64,000 nucleotides of DNA from Microcebus murinus (taxonomy: Eukaryota > Chordata > Mammalia > Primates > Cheirogaleidae). Both the position numbers and the translations under genes were made by a program. The notes beneath the pieces were generated by a model. It was given only the letters and a program-made list of their open reading frames with translations. It made no database searches and was not told where the DNA came from. The stretch lies in assembly GCF_040939455.1 (NCBI RefSeq), contig NC_134107.1:11843537-11907536 (forward strand), read 5' to 3'. Shown piece by piece: positions 46,958-60,779 of this stretch. The stretch's first letter is position 1. Every line of letters begins with the position of its first letter.

Positions 46958-47412
46958 CTGGGGACCAAGGGAAGGCAGGCTGGAAAGAAGCCACAGGCCA
47001 GAAAGGGGTGCCCTGACTCTGCCAGGGAAGCCCCCAATCCAGCTGCGCCCCTCCACCCTGTACCCTGCAGCAGGCTCAGGAGGACAAGTAGGCCCCCCAG
47101 GCTGGAAGCTCAGCCTCCCCCACCTTGCTGCAGAAACCGCCTGGCACAGTCCCCAGGTTCAGGAGCTCATGGGACCCAGCCCCAGCCCAGCTGCAGTGAG
47201 CTGTGGGCCTCTGTCCAGACCCCTCCTCCCCACCAGAGCAAGTCCTCAGAGGATGTTCAGGAAGGAGGTGGACATGCCCAAAAGCTTGAGCCCAGAAACG
47301 GCTGGATCATTCTCTGGATCATTCCCGCCAGCCAGACCCTCGGACCCAGAACTGGAGATAGAGAACCTTGAGGAGGCTGCAACGTTCAAACCCAAAGGGC
47401 CTTTTCCCCTCT

Positions 47413-47640
47413 AACATTTATTGAGCTTTTATGATTAGATGTCAGGCACCTAGCTCTTTAAATATATCACTTAAGTCTCACAATAACTCTATGAAATTGT
47501 TCATTTATGATCCCATTTTGAAACAGCAGGCAAGGCTTACAGAGACCAGGGACCCTGCTCAAAGTGCCACAGCAGGGAAGGAGCAGAGCTAAAGCATGAC
47601 CCAGGCAGCAAGACCTCAGAGCCCACCCTGTCCACCTCAG
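47413..47640 (+). mobile_element. MIR SINE fragment
   Basis: MIR-like: TTTATTGAGCTTTTATGATT, TAAGTCTCACAATAACTCTA, then CAGAGCTAAAGCATGACCC. Confidence 0.75.
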
Positions 47641-47930
47641 CTGGGAGCCCGTGCTGTGCAGGTGGACAGGACACGTGGGCAGATCAGCTCTGGACCCCAG
47701 GAGGATAGCAGCCAGAAGAAAGTAGGCAGACATGGGGCTTTTGAGTTGGAGGAGTTCTATGGAAGGAGAGGGTGGTTATCTTAGAAGAAAGATTTGGGAT
47801 CAGGTGGGAGCTTCAAAGCCTTTACTGACATCTTAAGCTACAGAAAACTATATGCTAGAAACTGCATTGTTTGTATTTTTTATTCCATATGTTTTCCTTC
47901 CTTTCTCCTTTTTCCAGTTTGGAAGAACTC

Positions 47931-48427
<497 letters not shown>

Positions 48428-48962
48428 TTAAGAGAGGTAAGGAGGGTTTGCGTCTATATTAGGTCTGAATTTGGCAGGGAGCTTCAGGAGGGGGCACAGG
48501 AGATCAGAGTGTGAAAACGGGTGGGAAACGAAGGGGCACAATTAGGGCCCCTCTACAGACATGGTGCCTTCTTAGGGTGTGTTCTCCTCTGCTCAAAATC
48601 TGACCTGAACCAGGGATGCCATTCCCCTGTGCCCCCTTTTAATAACATGATCCCTCACCTGTTCTCTCCATCCAAGGTGTCAGATGCCCCGGATGTTAAA
48701 CACACTTCCCAGGGCTGGGGGCCACTCCCTCAACAGGCCCCCAAACATGGTGCACTTGATCACCTACTCCTCTGTTTATAGCCTGATTCCCCTGACACCC
48801 GCTCTGCCCACACACTAGGGGGCCTCCTGGGGCTCTCAACACATGAACTGAGTGTTGGAGGAGGAGGAGGAGGAGGGAGGAAAAGGAAGAGGTGGGGAAA
48901 GGGGTGTGTAATGGGGCATCAGCAAGAGGCAATCAAAGTGAGAGCAGCCCTCTACTCCAAGG

Positions 48963-49375
48963 TCCCACCAAACATGGAAAGGAACAAGCCCAGCATCCAT
49001 CAGCACATGACTGGATAAACACAGGGTGTTTATACAGACAATGGAATGTTATTCAGCCTTAAAAGGAAGGAAATTCTGACATTACGCAAAGTGAAATAAG
49101 CCAGTCACAAAAGGACAAGTACTATATGACTCCACTTAACCAAGGTCCCTAGAGTCATCAAATTCTCAGAAAGTAGAATTGTGGGTGACAGGGGCTGCAG
49201 AGGAGGAATAGGGACTCAGTGTTTAATGGGTGCAGAGTTTCAGTTTGCGAAGATGAATGATGGTGATAGTTACACAACAATGTGAATGTACTTAATGCCA
49301 CTGAACTATGCACTTAAAAATTGTTAAGATGGTAAAATTTGTGTTCTATATAATTTACTACAATTTTTAAAAAAG
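48963..49375 (+). mobile_element. LINE-1 3' end fragment
   Basis: Contains the L1 3' phrases AATGGAATGTTATTCAGCCT, GTGAAATAAGCCAGTCACAA, TTTAATGGGTGCAGAGTTTC and ACAACAATGTGAATGTACTT, ending in an A-rich tail. It is 5'-truncated, diverged and non-coding. Confidence 0.85.
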
Positions 49376-50020
49376 AGAAAAAAGTCAGGGAAAAGGTCTA
49401 AGAGAGCCTTGTTGGAATGGCTGCCCCAAGTCTGTGTTTGTGCGCACATATGAACGAGGGCCATCAGAAATGTCCAGAGTTGGTTAAGATGGTGATCCCT
49501 AGCGTATGGGCTCTAGAGACTGCTGTGAGGCTAACAGGCAGGCACAGAGGAGCAGGAGCCCAGGCGTGCTCTGCAAGGCCTGGGCAGACTCCCAGCCTGG
49601 GGAGTTAGTGGCCACCTGTGTGGAAACCCTGGGCTCTGTGAAGGCAGAGGGCTCTGTGACGGACCCCTGCTGCTGTCCTGAGACACTACCTGGGGGTGAA
49701 ACCATTTAATGTAAAGCCTGGGGAAGGCAACATGTCTTTGAGGAAGAAACAGCAAGCCCATGAGAAGCCGACACTTCGGGGAGCCACAGCACCCCCTGCC
49801 CTTCCCGTGTGTGGAGGAAAGGACACTTCACCCAGATTCACAAGCCCAGCTCGGTGACAGCTGGAGGAGCACAAAAATTTAGCTAATGTTGATAAGCGCT
49901 TAAATTGGATGATGTGTCAGTTCCCATTTATATCAATTCTCTCTTTCTTGGATAATTCTCTCGTGTTCAACAAGGTGGAGAAGAATAAAGATGGAAGAAT
50001 TCACAGACAGAAAACAAGAC

Positions 50021-50366
50021 GAGCCGGGTGCAGTGGCTCACGCCTGTAATCCTAGCACTCTGGGAGGCTGAGGCGAGAGGATCACTCAAGGTCAGGAGTT
50101 CAAAACCAGCCCGAGCCTGAGCAAGAGTGAGACCCCGTCTCTACTAAAAAATAGAAATATATTAATTGGACAACTAAAATGATATAGAAAAAAAAATTAG
50201 CCGGGCATGGTGGCGCATGCCTGTAGTCCCAACTACTCAGGAGCCTGAAGCAGGAGGATCACTTGAGCCCAGGAGTTTGAGGTTGCTGTGAGCTACGCTG
50301 ATGCCACAGCACTCTAGTCCCAGCAACAGAGTGAGACTCTGTCTCAAAAAAAAAAAGAAAATAAGA
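50021..50366 (+). mobile_element. Alu-type SINE
   Basis: A dimer starting GAGCCGGGTGCAGTGGCTCAC with an ATATATTAATTGGACAACT linker. A probable duplication AGAAAACAAGA / AGAAAATAAGA flanks it with one mismatch. Confidence 0.92.
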
Positions 50367-50711
50367 AGAGGAATGGAAAGAAAGACTGAAAGGAAGGGTA
50401 GAGGGGAGAGGGAGGGTATAGTGACAGAAGGTTCAAGAACTGGCACCTGGCCCACCTCAGCACTCTCTGTCCTGTTGTTTTATGTTCTAGAGCCCTCACT
50501 GCCAGGCGGGAATGCCTCGTTGCTTCCTGCCTATCTCTCTCCCCCTGCCACCAGAACAGGGGCTCCTGCTGTCCCTATCTCCAACACCTTGGACAGCACC
50601 TCGTATATAGTAGGTGCTCAATAAATATTTGCTGAGTGCACTACCAAGAGAAAGTTTAATGGCTCCAGATAGCAGGGAGCCGTGGCTGGGAAGATGTTTT
50701 CTTATAGGACA

Positions 50712-50885
50712 ATGGGCTGTCCACTCTGTGTTGGGCACTGTGCTAATACTTCTACACATGTGCCCTGATTCTCTCCTCTTCACTTCACTGGGGAAGTATT
50801 CCTTTCACAGATAAGGAAACTGAGTCACACAGGCAGCAAGTAGGAGAGCTGAGGTATGAGTCAAGGTCTGGCTGATGCCAAAGAC
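50712..50885 (+). mobile_element. MIR SINE fragment
   Basis: MIR-like: TTGGGCACTGTGCTAATACT, ACAGATAAGGAAACTGAGTC and GAGCTGAGGTATGAGTCAAGG. Confidence 0.75.
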
Positions 50886-51071
50886 TACAACTGCCAACAT
50901 GGCATGATAGAAAAGACAACGGGAGGCCCCAAGGAGGGTGGAGGGGAAGTGGCAAGTGAGGAATACAGGAAAGGGTGTGAGCAGAAAACCAGCTGCAGAG
51001 AGCGGGACAGGATATTGGGGCAGGTGGAGAGCAGTGGCCAGGGGAGGGAGAGGGTTCAGAGGGCTCCTGAC

Positions 51072-51510
51072 CTTTGCGCCCATCTCTCTGGAAGTCCACA
51101 TGGCACCACTCGCCATCATTGACCTTGCGGCTGGACGCCCGCAGCTTGATGCCCCCGGACCCCATGTCCAGCAGAAGATAGAGGTAGCCATCCAACAGCT
51201 CCATGGCAAAGTAGTCGGCCCGCTGGGCAGAGCTGTGGCCACCCGCCCCAGCCCCAGCCCGCCGGCCCTGGCTGAAGAGCAGCAGCCCATTGGGCTCTGT
51301 GGTGCGGAAGTCTAGGGAGATGGAGCCAGTGCGCTTGGCACTCCAGCGAGGCAGTGCCACATAGGCCTCAGGATTCTCAAAGGTCACGGGATCCAGGGCA
51401 GCCACATCCTCACAGCGGAATGACAAATCTCCCTGCAGCTTCATCTTGGGGTCCCCTTCCTTAGCCAGGCGGGATAGTTCCAGCTTGAAGTCGTTGTTCT
51501 TATAGACCAC
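51072..51510 (-). CDS. NRXN2: NRXN2 alpha exon, end of LNS2 and most of LNS3
   Basis: A 439-nt exon starts with V-V-Y-K-N-N-D-F at phase 0 and ends R-D-G-R-K plus one base. The first third closes LNS2 and contains a conserved cysteine (SFRCED). LNS3 then opens with [19 protein letters not shown] and runs through the [13 protein letters not shown] strand and [11 protein letters not shown] Gly/Ala-rich loop ([12 protein letters not shown]) sits in the middle of LNS3. The acceptor is cag at 51511-51513. The donor gtcagg (51066-51071) is GT with a C at +3, weaker than its neighbours but it keeps G at +5. LNS3 and LNS4 pack beside EGF2 in the alpha-neurexin rod. Confidence 0.97.
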
Positions 51511-52616
51511 CTGCAGGGAAGGTGGGACCAGGGATAAGAGGCAAAGCAGCTTAGGGCCTGGCTACTCCTGCCTAGCAGCAGCCAGCACCAGGGGACCCAG
51601 CCACCACCCCTGGTAGCCCCTGCTCAGTGCCACCAGACCACTTGACTTGGGCCTGGTTCTGCAGCTTCCTGTACAGAGGCTCCCTTGCCCCATGTATTTC
51701 CTCCGTCCTGCCTTCTGGCCCAGTGCCAGCGAGGTGGCTCTCCATGTGGGCTCTCAGGGCCGCTGTATTACAGTTCATAATAATGAGAAGGCCAGAAATC
51801 GCCACCAACACCTGGGGCCATTTTCTAATTAGTTGACAGTATTTTCACTTACACTCTCATCTGTACCTCATAACACCCTTAAGAAGTAGGTACTGGCCGG
51901 GCGCAGTGGCTCACGCCTGTAATCCTAGCTCTCTGGGAGGCCGAGGTGGGCGGATTGCTCAAGGTCAGGAGTTCAAAACCAGCCTGAGCAAGAGCGAGAC
52001 CCCGTCTCTACTATAAATAGAAAGAAATTAATTGGCCAACTGATATGTATATAAAAAATTAGCCGGGCATGGTGGCGCATGCCTGTAGTCCCAGCTACTC
52101 GGGAGGCTGAGGCAGAAGGATCGCTGGAGCCCAGGAGTGTGAGGTTGCTGTGAGCTAGGCTGACGCCACGGCACTCACTCTAACCTGGACAACAAAGCGA
52201 GACTCTGTCTCAAAAAAAAAAAAAAAAAAAAAAGAAGTAGGTACTGACCACTCATCTACATATCAGGAAACTAAGCATCAGTCACGTGACTTGGCCAAGG
52301 TCACAGAGCTAGAGAGTGGAAGTGCAGGGACTCAAGCCCAGATCTTTAGTCTTCACATCCAACATTCTTTCCTCTGCACCACAGCTGCCTTAGGGGTCAT
52401 CTGAGAGGATGGGGGCTTCCAAGGCTCAGGGAAACAAGAGGCAGAAGCCTCTTGACCAAGTCAATGGGCCTTAGGTTTTAAAGAGGAGCTGTCTCCCACC
52501 ATGGACTTGGAAGGAACAGAGGACCCAGGCAGTCGGACAGGCCAGACTAAGTCACATTGACGACAGGAGCCAGAGGGCTCCTGGGCTGACCCCAGCCCCT
52601 TCCTAGCCCTACTCAC
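51511..52616 (-). other. NRXN2 intron between LNS2-end exons
   Basis: Holds a MIR (about 51765-51880 and 52248-52390) split by a young Alu (51896-52232). The rest is unique. Confidence 0.8.
51896..52232 (+). mobile_element. Young Alu-type SINE inserted in a MIR
   Basis: A full-length dimer with long linker and poly(A), flanked by the perfect 15-bp duplication AAGAAGTAGGTACTG at 51881-51895 and 52233-52247. The flanks are two halves of one MIR. Confidence 0.95.
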
Positions 52617-52778
52617 GTCCTTGAGGCAGCCCATGAAGTTGTTGCTGACGGGCGAGCCTGGCAAGTCAGCTGTGTTGGGGCTGCCCCCAATGTAGAAGAA
52701 GTCGTCAGAGCCCAGCATGGTGTAATCCTCCTGCGTGTAGCCTGTGGTGGTCAGGATCCCGTCCACCGAGATGGTCAC
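52617..52778 (-). CDS. NRXN2: NRXN2 alpha exon, second half of LNS2
   Basis: A 162-nt exon (54 codons, phase 0 at both ends) starts [19 protein letters not shown] and ends NNFMGCLKD. This is the C-terminal half of the LNS2 laminin/neurexin/SHBG beta-sandwich, including the YIGG strand and the MGCLKD turn that carries a conserved cysteine. The acceptor is cag at 52779-52781 and the donor is gtgagt at 52611-52616, a strong site. LNS2 is the alpha-specific domain that binds neurexophilins and dystroglycan. The exon follows the SS2 cassette and is separated from it by an 8.4-kb intron. The sequence is intact with no stop or frameshift. Confidence 0.97.
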
Positions 52779-53082
52779 CTGCCCAGCCCAGGGAGGGAGG
52801 GGGAGAGACAGGAGACAACTGGCATCAACTCCTTGGGAAGAACCACAGGCTGAGCAAGGGAGGGGCCAGGGGGCAGCAGGGGAGGGGGACCCCTCATTTT
52901 TATGTCTGCTTGTCTCAGAGGAGGAACAGTGGGGGAAGAGAGGGAAGGAGGAAAAGGAGGCAGCACAAGATTTGATGGTTTCAGGGTGGGCTAAGGCCTG
53001 CCCAGTGGCCCCCAGCTCAGCAGGCAGGAGCCTGGAGGGTACTTGCAGAGCTCACCATGAGCAGACTCAAGAATAGTTCCTG

Positions 53083-53414
<332 letters not shown>

Positions 53415-56400
53415 AAGAATAGTTCCTGGAAGGCGCTCTGAACAAGAATGGTGACTCCAGGACAGGGCCCCATTCTGGGACATAGGAGGAATGTAAATGG
53501 TGCCCTCACTTTCCTCCTCTGGCAGATTCTCTGTGGACACATGTGATTGCAGAGCTTCTTTCAAAAGCGAGGCAGGGAACACCAGTGCTCCCTGAATCTT
53601 GGTGGCCCAGACTTCCCTGCAGCCCTTCCTTCTGGGCACTGAGAAGGCTTATAAGTCTGAGCCCAGTAGGGAGATGGAAGACAGCAGCATGAGGACAAAG
53701 ACCTCACATATTCCTGGCAAGTCTTGGAACTTCCTAGGCTTGCATAACACCCACAAGGCTGAGTCCCACCCCTGCCACCCAAGTTTCCAGGATTTGCACT
53801 TCCAGCCCCTTCCTGAGGCTGTCTCTTCACTCCCCAGGTCCCCTTACATTCAGGTCACTCCCTTGCCTCCAAAAGAGAGGACAGCCCTTCCTTTCTACCT
53901 ATCTCATTGTCTTCGCTATTGACGCGACCACTGTTAGACTAGGGAGTCACGGTTGGGTTAGAGAACAGAGGGGGACAGGACTAAGTTCACATATACCTTG
54001 CCCCTGGTGCTGAAAATTCAGTAAGAAAGCAAGATAGATAGGGATTGGGGAGTACCTGGTGTCCCAGGAGGCAGAAGCACTCAGCAGTGGGCTGGAGAAG
54101 GCACAGGTGACCTTGGATGGGATAGGGCATGACAAGGACAGGAAACATTCTAACCCCACCAGTGCCCCAGGGAAATGCCCACCTGGTCCCTGAGAAGTCT
54201 AGACTTATGAACAGCCCACAAGGGTTCAAGATACCCAGCAAGGTTGTGAGGAAAGAGCTGGGGCTGTGGGACTATGAACCCCACTCCAGGAGGGCAGTGG
54301 TTTGAGGGAGGCCAACTGAGAAAGAGGGGGGACCCCCTACAGGGAAAGCAGGAAGCTGGCTCATGGTTAGCCCAACACTGTACTTCCACAGGCCACATCT
54401 CACCCCTACTTCCCACTCCCTAGATGTTCCTCAGTACACCCTTTTCTGGCAAAGTCTGGAGATTGGGACCTCCTAGTCACATCCTGTGATGTCCCCACCC
54501 ACACCAGTCCATACGCACATGCCGCCAGCCATCTTCCAGCAACTGGTCTCCAAGGCTCCACTGTTGAAGTTGGGGGGCTGGACATGGGCAGAACCTGCGT
54601 AAAGGGAGCTTCCCACCCTCCCAGGACCCTCAAGTCCCCCTCAAGCTCAACGGGAGCCTGCAGTGGGTAGGACAGAGCTGAGCTCCACTGGCCACCTCCT
54701 GAGAACCATCAAACTTTGTGCTGGGGGTAACTAGGTTCAAGGGCAGAAGGTAGACGGGGTGTCCTTGTGGAAGGGGGCAGTGTGAAAGCTCTGAGTCTTA
54801 TTTTGAGAGGAAGACTGGTCATTATTGTTTATTTCTTCTCCCCTCCACCCTACCCTGAGGCTAGGAAGTAGAGGTCCAGGTAGAAAAGGGAAGGGTCAAA
54901 GTATTAGTCACAAAAACATGCAAACAAGATTAGACTGGGCAGAGAGAGGCTGGAGAAAGGGAAGAGGGGACCAGGATGAAGGGGTAGGAATACGATAGGG
55001 AAAGGGTGACAGGGTAAGGGGACCTCCCTGGGGCAAACCCAGCTCTATATGGGCCTCCAGCTCTGTCCCTCCTGATGTTGTAGTGAGAGACCAGGAACCT
55101 TCTGGAGAAGGCAGAAGTGGCCTTAGGTGGGACAGGGCTAATTAGTTCCTGAGCCCAAGTGTGGTCACCCCAACTGGTCAGCTCCTGAAGGGCAGCACCA
55201 GCCCAATGTGTCCCTGTAACCCCACTAATCCCAGCACAGTCCAGGGGACACAGCACATGGTCATTAAAGGTCAACTGCAAGTTGCCTTGTGACTGGGCCA
55301 CACTGCCTGTGTCTCTGTCTATAAACCTAATGCCTGGGGAGCCTGTGACTTTCTTTGGTGACAGATCCTCAAGTGCACCCCTGCTTCTGTGCAGGGAGAG
55401 GTCTCTCCTGGCCCCAAACCTCCCCAAGAAGAGAATCTCCCCCAGCCTACCTAAGCCCCTCAGCTGTGTCCTCCCTCCCTGGCCTCAGAAGCCAGGACAC
55501 CAGCCACTGGCCACCTCCCTCACCTTATGGATTCTCTCCACCCACTCCATTTGCTAAGGTCGCCCTCCCTTTGCCCTTTCAGAGTTAGAAAGACCTGACT
55601 TGGTGGGCAGTGGGGACACCCTGCTCAATTCCCCTCCAGGCTGGCACATTCCCACAGCCTCCGTGGATTTGTGCAAGTAACTCCCACGGCCCCTACTGGA
55701 AGAGGGCGGCCTCAGCCATGCCTGTGGCCCAGGGCTGAGTGGGGGCAGAGGGTAGCAGGAGGCAGGATAACTAAGGAGGTACAGCCAGAGAGGGCAATAG
55801 AGGGAGAAAGGGCAGACTGGCACGGGGTGGAAAGGAAAGCTGAGGGTGGAGGGAATGGAGGAAGGTCTCTGGGGAAGGCAGGGAGGGAGATGGTTTAGAT
55901 TAGTAAAACCCGACTGTTCCCTCAGACAAATCAAAGTCCAGACACAAAAATGGCAGGTTCGTTAGTAAAAGCAGGAAACAGGGGAATAATTCCCCCGTCC
56001 CCCTCCACCTCAGGGTTCATGATGCCCCTGCCCCCCAACCCCTCCCCAACGCAGCTTCTGGAAGGGGTGGGGCCGGCAGGGGAGGAGGGAAGGGAGGGGC
56101 CATGCATGGCACACAGAGCAGCCGCTGGGACACGTGCGGGTTAGAGGAGCAGGGTGGGGCCAGGCCCAGCAGGACAGGCCAGAGAAAGGCAGCAGTGAGA
56201 AGGCATTCAGGGCAGGGGCCTGGGGAGGAGCAGAAATGGAGGCGAAAGAGCTGTGGGGTGCAGAAAGGGGGGACCTTCCTTCCAACGGAGGAGCAGAGAG
56301 GAGCAACCACTAAGACATGACACTCAGGGATTTGGAAAGAAAGGGAAGGGACATTAGACTCTAACTTTCTCACCAGCAAGTGACCCACACATTCATTCCA

Positions 56401-57451
56401 CCACCGATCCACCACCAATCACCGAGCCCCAGACACACCTGCACACACACCACATCCTCCCCAAGGCAGTGGGGAGGGAGTCTTCGCTGCCTCCTCTCCA
56501 AACAACATTATCGGGACACAGCAGAGGGTCTACACCCAACCCCTGCCAACCTGCTCAACACAGACAAGCCAGGCCAAGAGGGTACTGCATAGGCCAAGGG
56601 GAATGAGCCAGAGTTTCTGCCCTGGAAGAGTCACGTCCAGGCAGGGAACAGGCGAAGAAGTACAAGGCAGCAGGAGCCCACTGCCCTGCCCAGGGGCAGA
56701 GAAGCAGGCTGGAGGTGGCTGCAGGGAGCAGCCTGTGACCTAGGTGGGTTCCCAGCCCTCCCTGCTGAGCCCACCTCTCTTGTGCTCTGTTCCCCTGCAA
56801 CAGGCTGGGTAGGGTGTGACACCAGGTCTTGGCCACAAATAGCCCTACAACCAAATACACTGTGCCCACCGTGCCCCAGAATGAAAGGCCGAGGAAGACA
56901 GGGGTACCCTCTGCCATCTTCTGGAACCTCTCCCAGTTGCTTGCAATGATCACAGGGCCACTGACCTCCTTGGGAGGGGATTCCTTCTGGGGAGAATTCG
57001 ACTGTGGGGCAAGTGCTTTTAGCTTGTGGGCTGGTGGCAAGGCTTCGGGAATTACAAGCCCCTTGACACTGCACAAAAAAACTGCACCAAAGGGCTTTTT
57101 TTTTTCCTGTGAGAGTACACTGCTGTCATCAGATTCTCAAAGGGGTCCAGGAGCCAAAGGTGGTTAAGAGCAACTAGCGTGAGGAAAGGTCCTGGCATCC
57201 ACTTAGGATTGAGCGGGTGGGAGCAGAGGATGAAGACAAGGGCCAGAGAGGGTCCCCAGGCTGAGCAAGATCAAACACAGCCTGCTAAGTGGTTTAGCCA
57301 CCTGTTTTGTGTGAGGGACAGAAACTAAGGAGAGAAACGAGACGGAAAGACACACCAAGAAGTTACAGCCTGACCGTGAGTCCCCACATCTAAGTTTGAT
57401 ACAGGTTGGGAACAGAGAGGAAAGACTTCAGGTCAGAAATTCTGGGCTCTC

Positions 57452-57617
57452 CCTTTCTGCCCTTCCTTTTGCTCTCGCTTTGCTATGACAATGGGTCTGG
57501 ACATCATCTGTGGCATACATATCACACTCTGTAAACCTGTGCCTTGCTCTTGCTCTGTAATCCTATTTTTCTCTCCTCAATAAACCTCCTTTTCGTGCTT
57601 GCCTTAAAAAAAAAGAA
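57452..57617 (+). mobile_element. Short retrocopy of an unidentified polyadenylated RNA
   Basis: About 165 bp containing AATAAA (in CTCAATAAACCTCC) and an A-rich tail after GCTTGCCTT. It is flanked by a 17-bp duplication AGAAATTCTGGGCTCTC (57435-57451) / AGAACTTCTGGGCTCTC (57618-57634) with one mismatch. This is the structure of LINE-1-mediated retroposition of a 5'-truncated RNA. The source is not recognised; the 3' end resembles the polyadenylated end of LTR-type transcripts, which is only a guess. It has no coding capacity. Confidence 0.6.
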
Positions 57618-57914
57618 AGAACTTCTGGGCTCTCATTTAGCCCTTTCCATTTTCCAGGACAATCTCATTTCACCCCTCTGACTCTCATCTGTAAAGGAGT
57701 TTAGCGACATCTGTCACTTCCATTTCTTCTAGGCTTACTCTGAGCATCAAGTGAGATGCCTGAAGTGAAACTCCTCCATGTCTCCACTATATGATCCCAG
57801 ACATGGTGCTTTCTCTGGGCCTCAGTTTCCCCATCTGTTAATTGGGAGCCCTCTCTGCCTGCTGCCTGCCATCCAGGCATTTATCAAGTTTAAATGATAT
57901 TCAAAATGGGAAAG

Positions 57915-58557
<643 letters not shown>

Positions 58558-60779
58558 TCATGAGGCCACCAAGAGGCAACCGGATCTGTTCACCAATCAG
58601 TGTTGCTCAAGCAGGAAAGTGTGGACTTTAGAGACTCAGAATTTAGCAGGTAGTTTCCTTGCCAGGGCTGAAACTATACAAGGTTGTTTGCTTCTTAACC
58701 AACTTAACCAAGTCATTTATCTCTCCTATTCTTCCTCTCCAGCCTAATTCCTGAAGCAGTCTGGGGTTTCGTGCAGTTATTTTGGGACTGATTCCTAAGA
58801 AGGGATGGTAATAGGATCTCCTGTGGAGCCAGAGATGTTGTATTCTCCAGGGTTTACTATGGGAAGGGAATCATGTCTTTACAAAACATCCCTGCCCTAG
58901 AAACACTAAGATAATTAGTTAATGTTTTATAAAGCTTAATAAAATTCTAATGTCCTTTACAGAGTACAAATGCTTTCACTTCTATTACCCTACCTGATCT
59001 TCATACTGACCCCATGACATGGGTGATGCAGGTTTACTATCAGCCCATTTGGTAGATGACAAAAGTGAGCTTCAGCAGCCCTAGCCCACGTGGTCAATTT
59101 TTAACCCTATTGAGATGGTCTGTTGGGTGCTAATTCTAGGATGGCATTCCCCAGGTGCTTGGGGTATACCACATGGGTTGATCTGGTGGCTTCCCTTCTG
59201 TCCCCAAACTCACAGGTTGGCTATCCAGTGACACTCTGTAAAGAAAATTCCAAATGGCCAGCTCCTGACAGGTATTCAATGGCCTGGCTTGAACAGAGTA
59301 GGTGGCAGCTAACTCCTAGAAGCAGCAGCTGGAGGAACACAGCCTGTGGAGGGGTGGGCTGGGACACCCCCCATGGCCCCATTGGAACACCAGGACCACT
59401 GGGAGTGGCCACATGAGACCTCCAACTGGGGAGGGCTGGGATGGCTCTGGCTGTGAACACTAGTCTACGCGTGTACAGGAAAATAAGGGCCTGTGAAAGT
59501 GTCCAGAAAGGCCAGGCTTGGCCCCAGAGGTAGAGCCTTCTGGAGAAGTCGGGGAGCCACTCAGATCGAGAGCCCCAGCTACCATGTTCCCCTCCTCACC
59601 AGCCAGACAGCCACACAGACCCGGCAGGCTGGGCTGGCCAGGCAGCTGCCCCAAGCAGCGCCAGCCCCACGAGAGCAGACACGTCCATCTGCAGGGCCCC
59701 CAGCCTGGTGTTCAATCACTCTGCATTATTAATAGGCGATGACTAACCGGCTGCTGCCGCAGAGCCAGGACTGGGCAAGCATGAGGGAATCCCAGGGGAT
59801 CACGCACAGCAGGGCCTGCGGGCACACACTGAGGTGAGGCGAGGAGCACGGGGCCAGCTCCAGCTCCTCCCCTGTTCCCGCCTGTCACGGCACCTAGACT
59901 GAAGGGCCGGCCTCCGCGGCCCACCCGCGCGCAGTCCTCGCCAGGCTCAAAAACCCACACAGTCACGCAGCCCCAGTTCACACCAGCGCTTACACATGGA
60001 GAGTCACCAGCAGAGTCTCACACACACAGAGCACAGTTTCCCACTAACACCCTGAAATGTCACGCCAACATTTACACACAGTCACACCCACACACCAACA
60101 CACACCAGCTGCATTTACACAGACACCCACACCGACACTCACCGGGACTGAACCCAACCCAAACAGAGGAGCTTCGTGACAAGGACGAAAACAAAAAAAA
60201 ACACACTAAAAAAAACCCCGATACCCCACGTCCACCCCTGCAGGGACTCCTCTTCTCACTGCCCTGATCAGGGAAGGAAACCCACCCCTGTCAGAGGCCA
60301 TGCAGGAGGGCAGGGGCGTGGAGGGGAGGGGCGTGGGGAAGGAAGAGAGTGAGAATCAGTGTTAGTCAGAGCAGCAGAGTGGTTGGGGAGAACTGGACAC
60401 TATCCCTGGTGGGGGGAAAAGACCATTCATGCCATGCAAAATGTAGGGGAGACAGAACCAGGAACCCTCAAGGCTGAGAAGTGAGGGATGGGATGACACC
60501 TTTCCCCTGGCAGCCAGCATGGGGCAGCACCCAAACTAGTATGACCTGGTGATTTGAATGAGGTCCAGATGGGTCCCAGCTAGCTCTGCATCTCCCAAGG
60601 CCACCCCCCACCTGGGGAACCTGCCCAGCTGACTGCCACCAGGGGTCTCACCCCCAACCCCCTCCCCCAACTTGACGGGTCCTTCCGGGGAGCTGACAGT
60701 GAGCAGAGCATAGCATGTCATGGGATGGTGTTTTCCATGGATTTTCAGGAGACCAAGAAAGAAACTAAATCAAAGAGAA

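Noticed and set aside
59960..60150. CA-rich stretch considered as a separate minisatellite
   Set aside because: Only scattered CACA runs with no stable unit; treated as low complexity.
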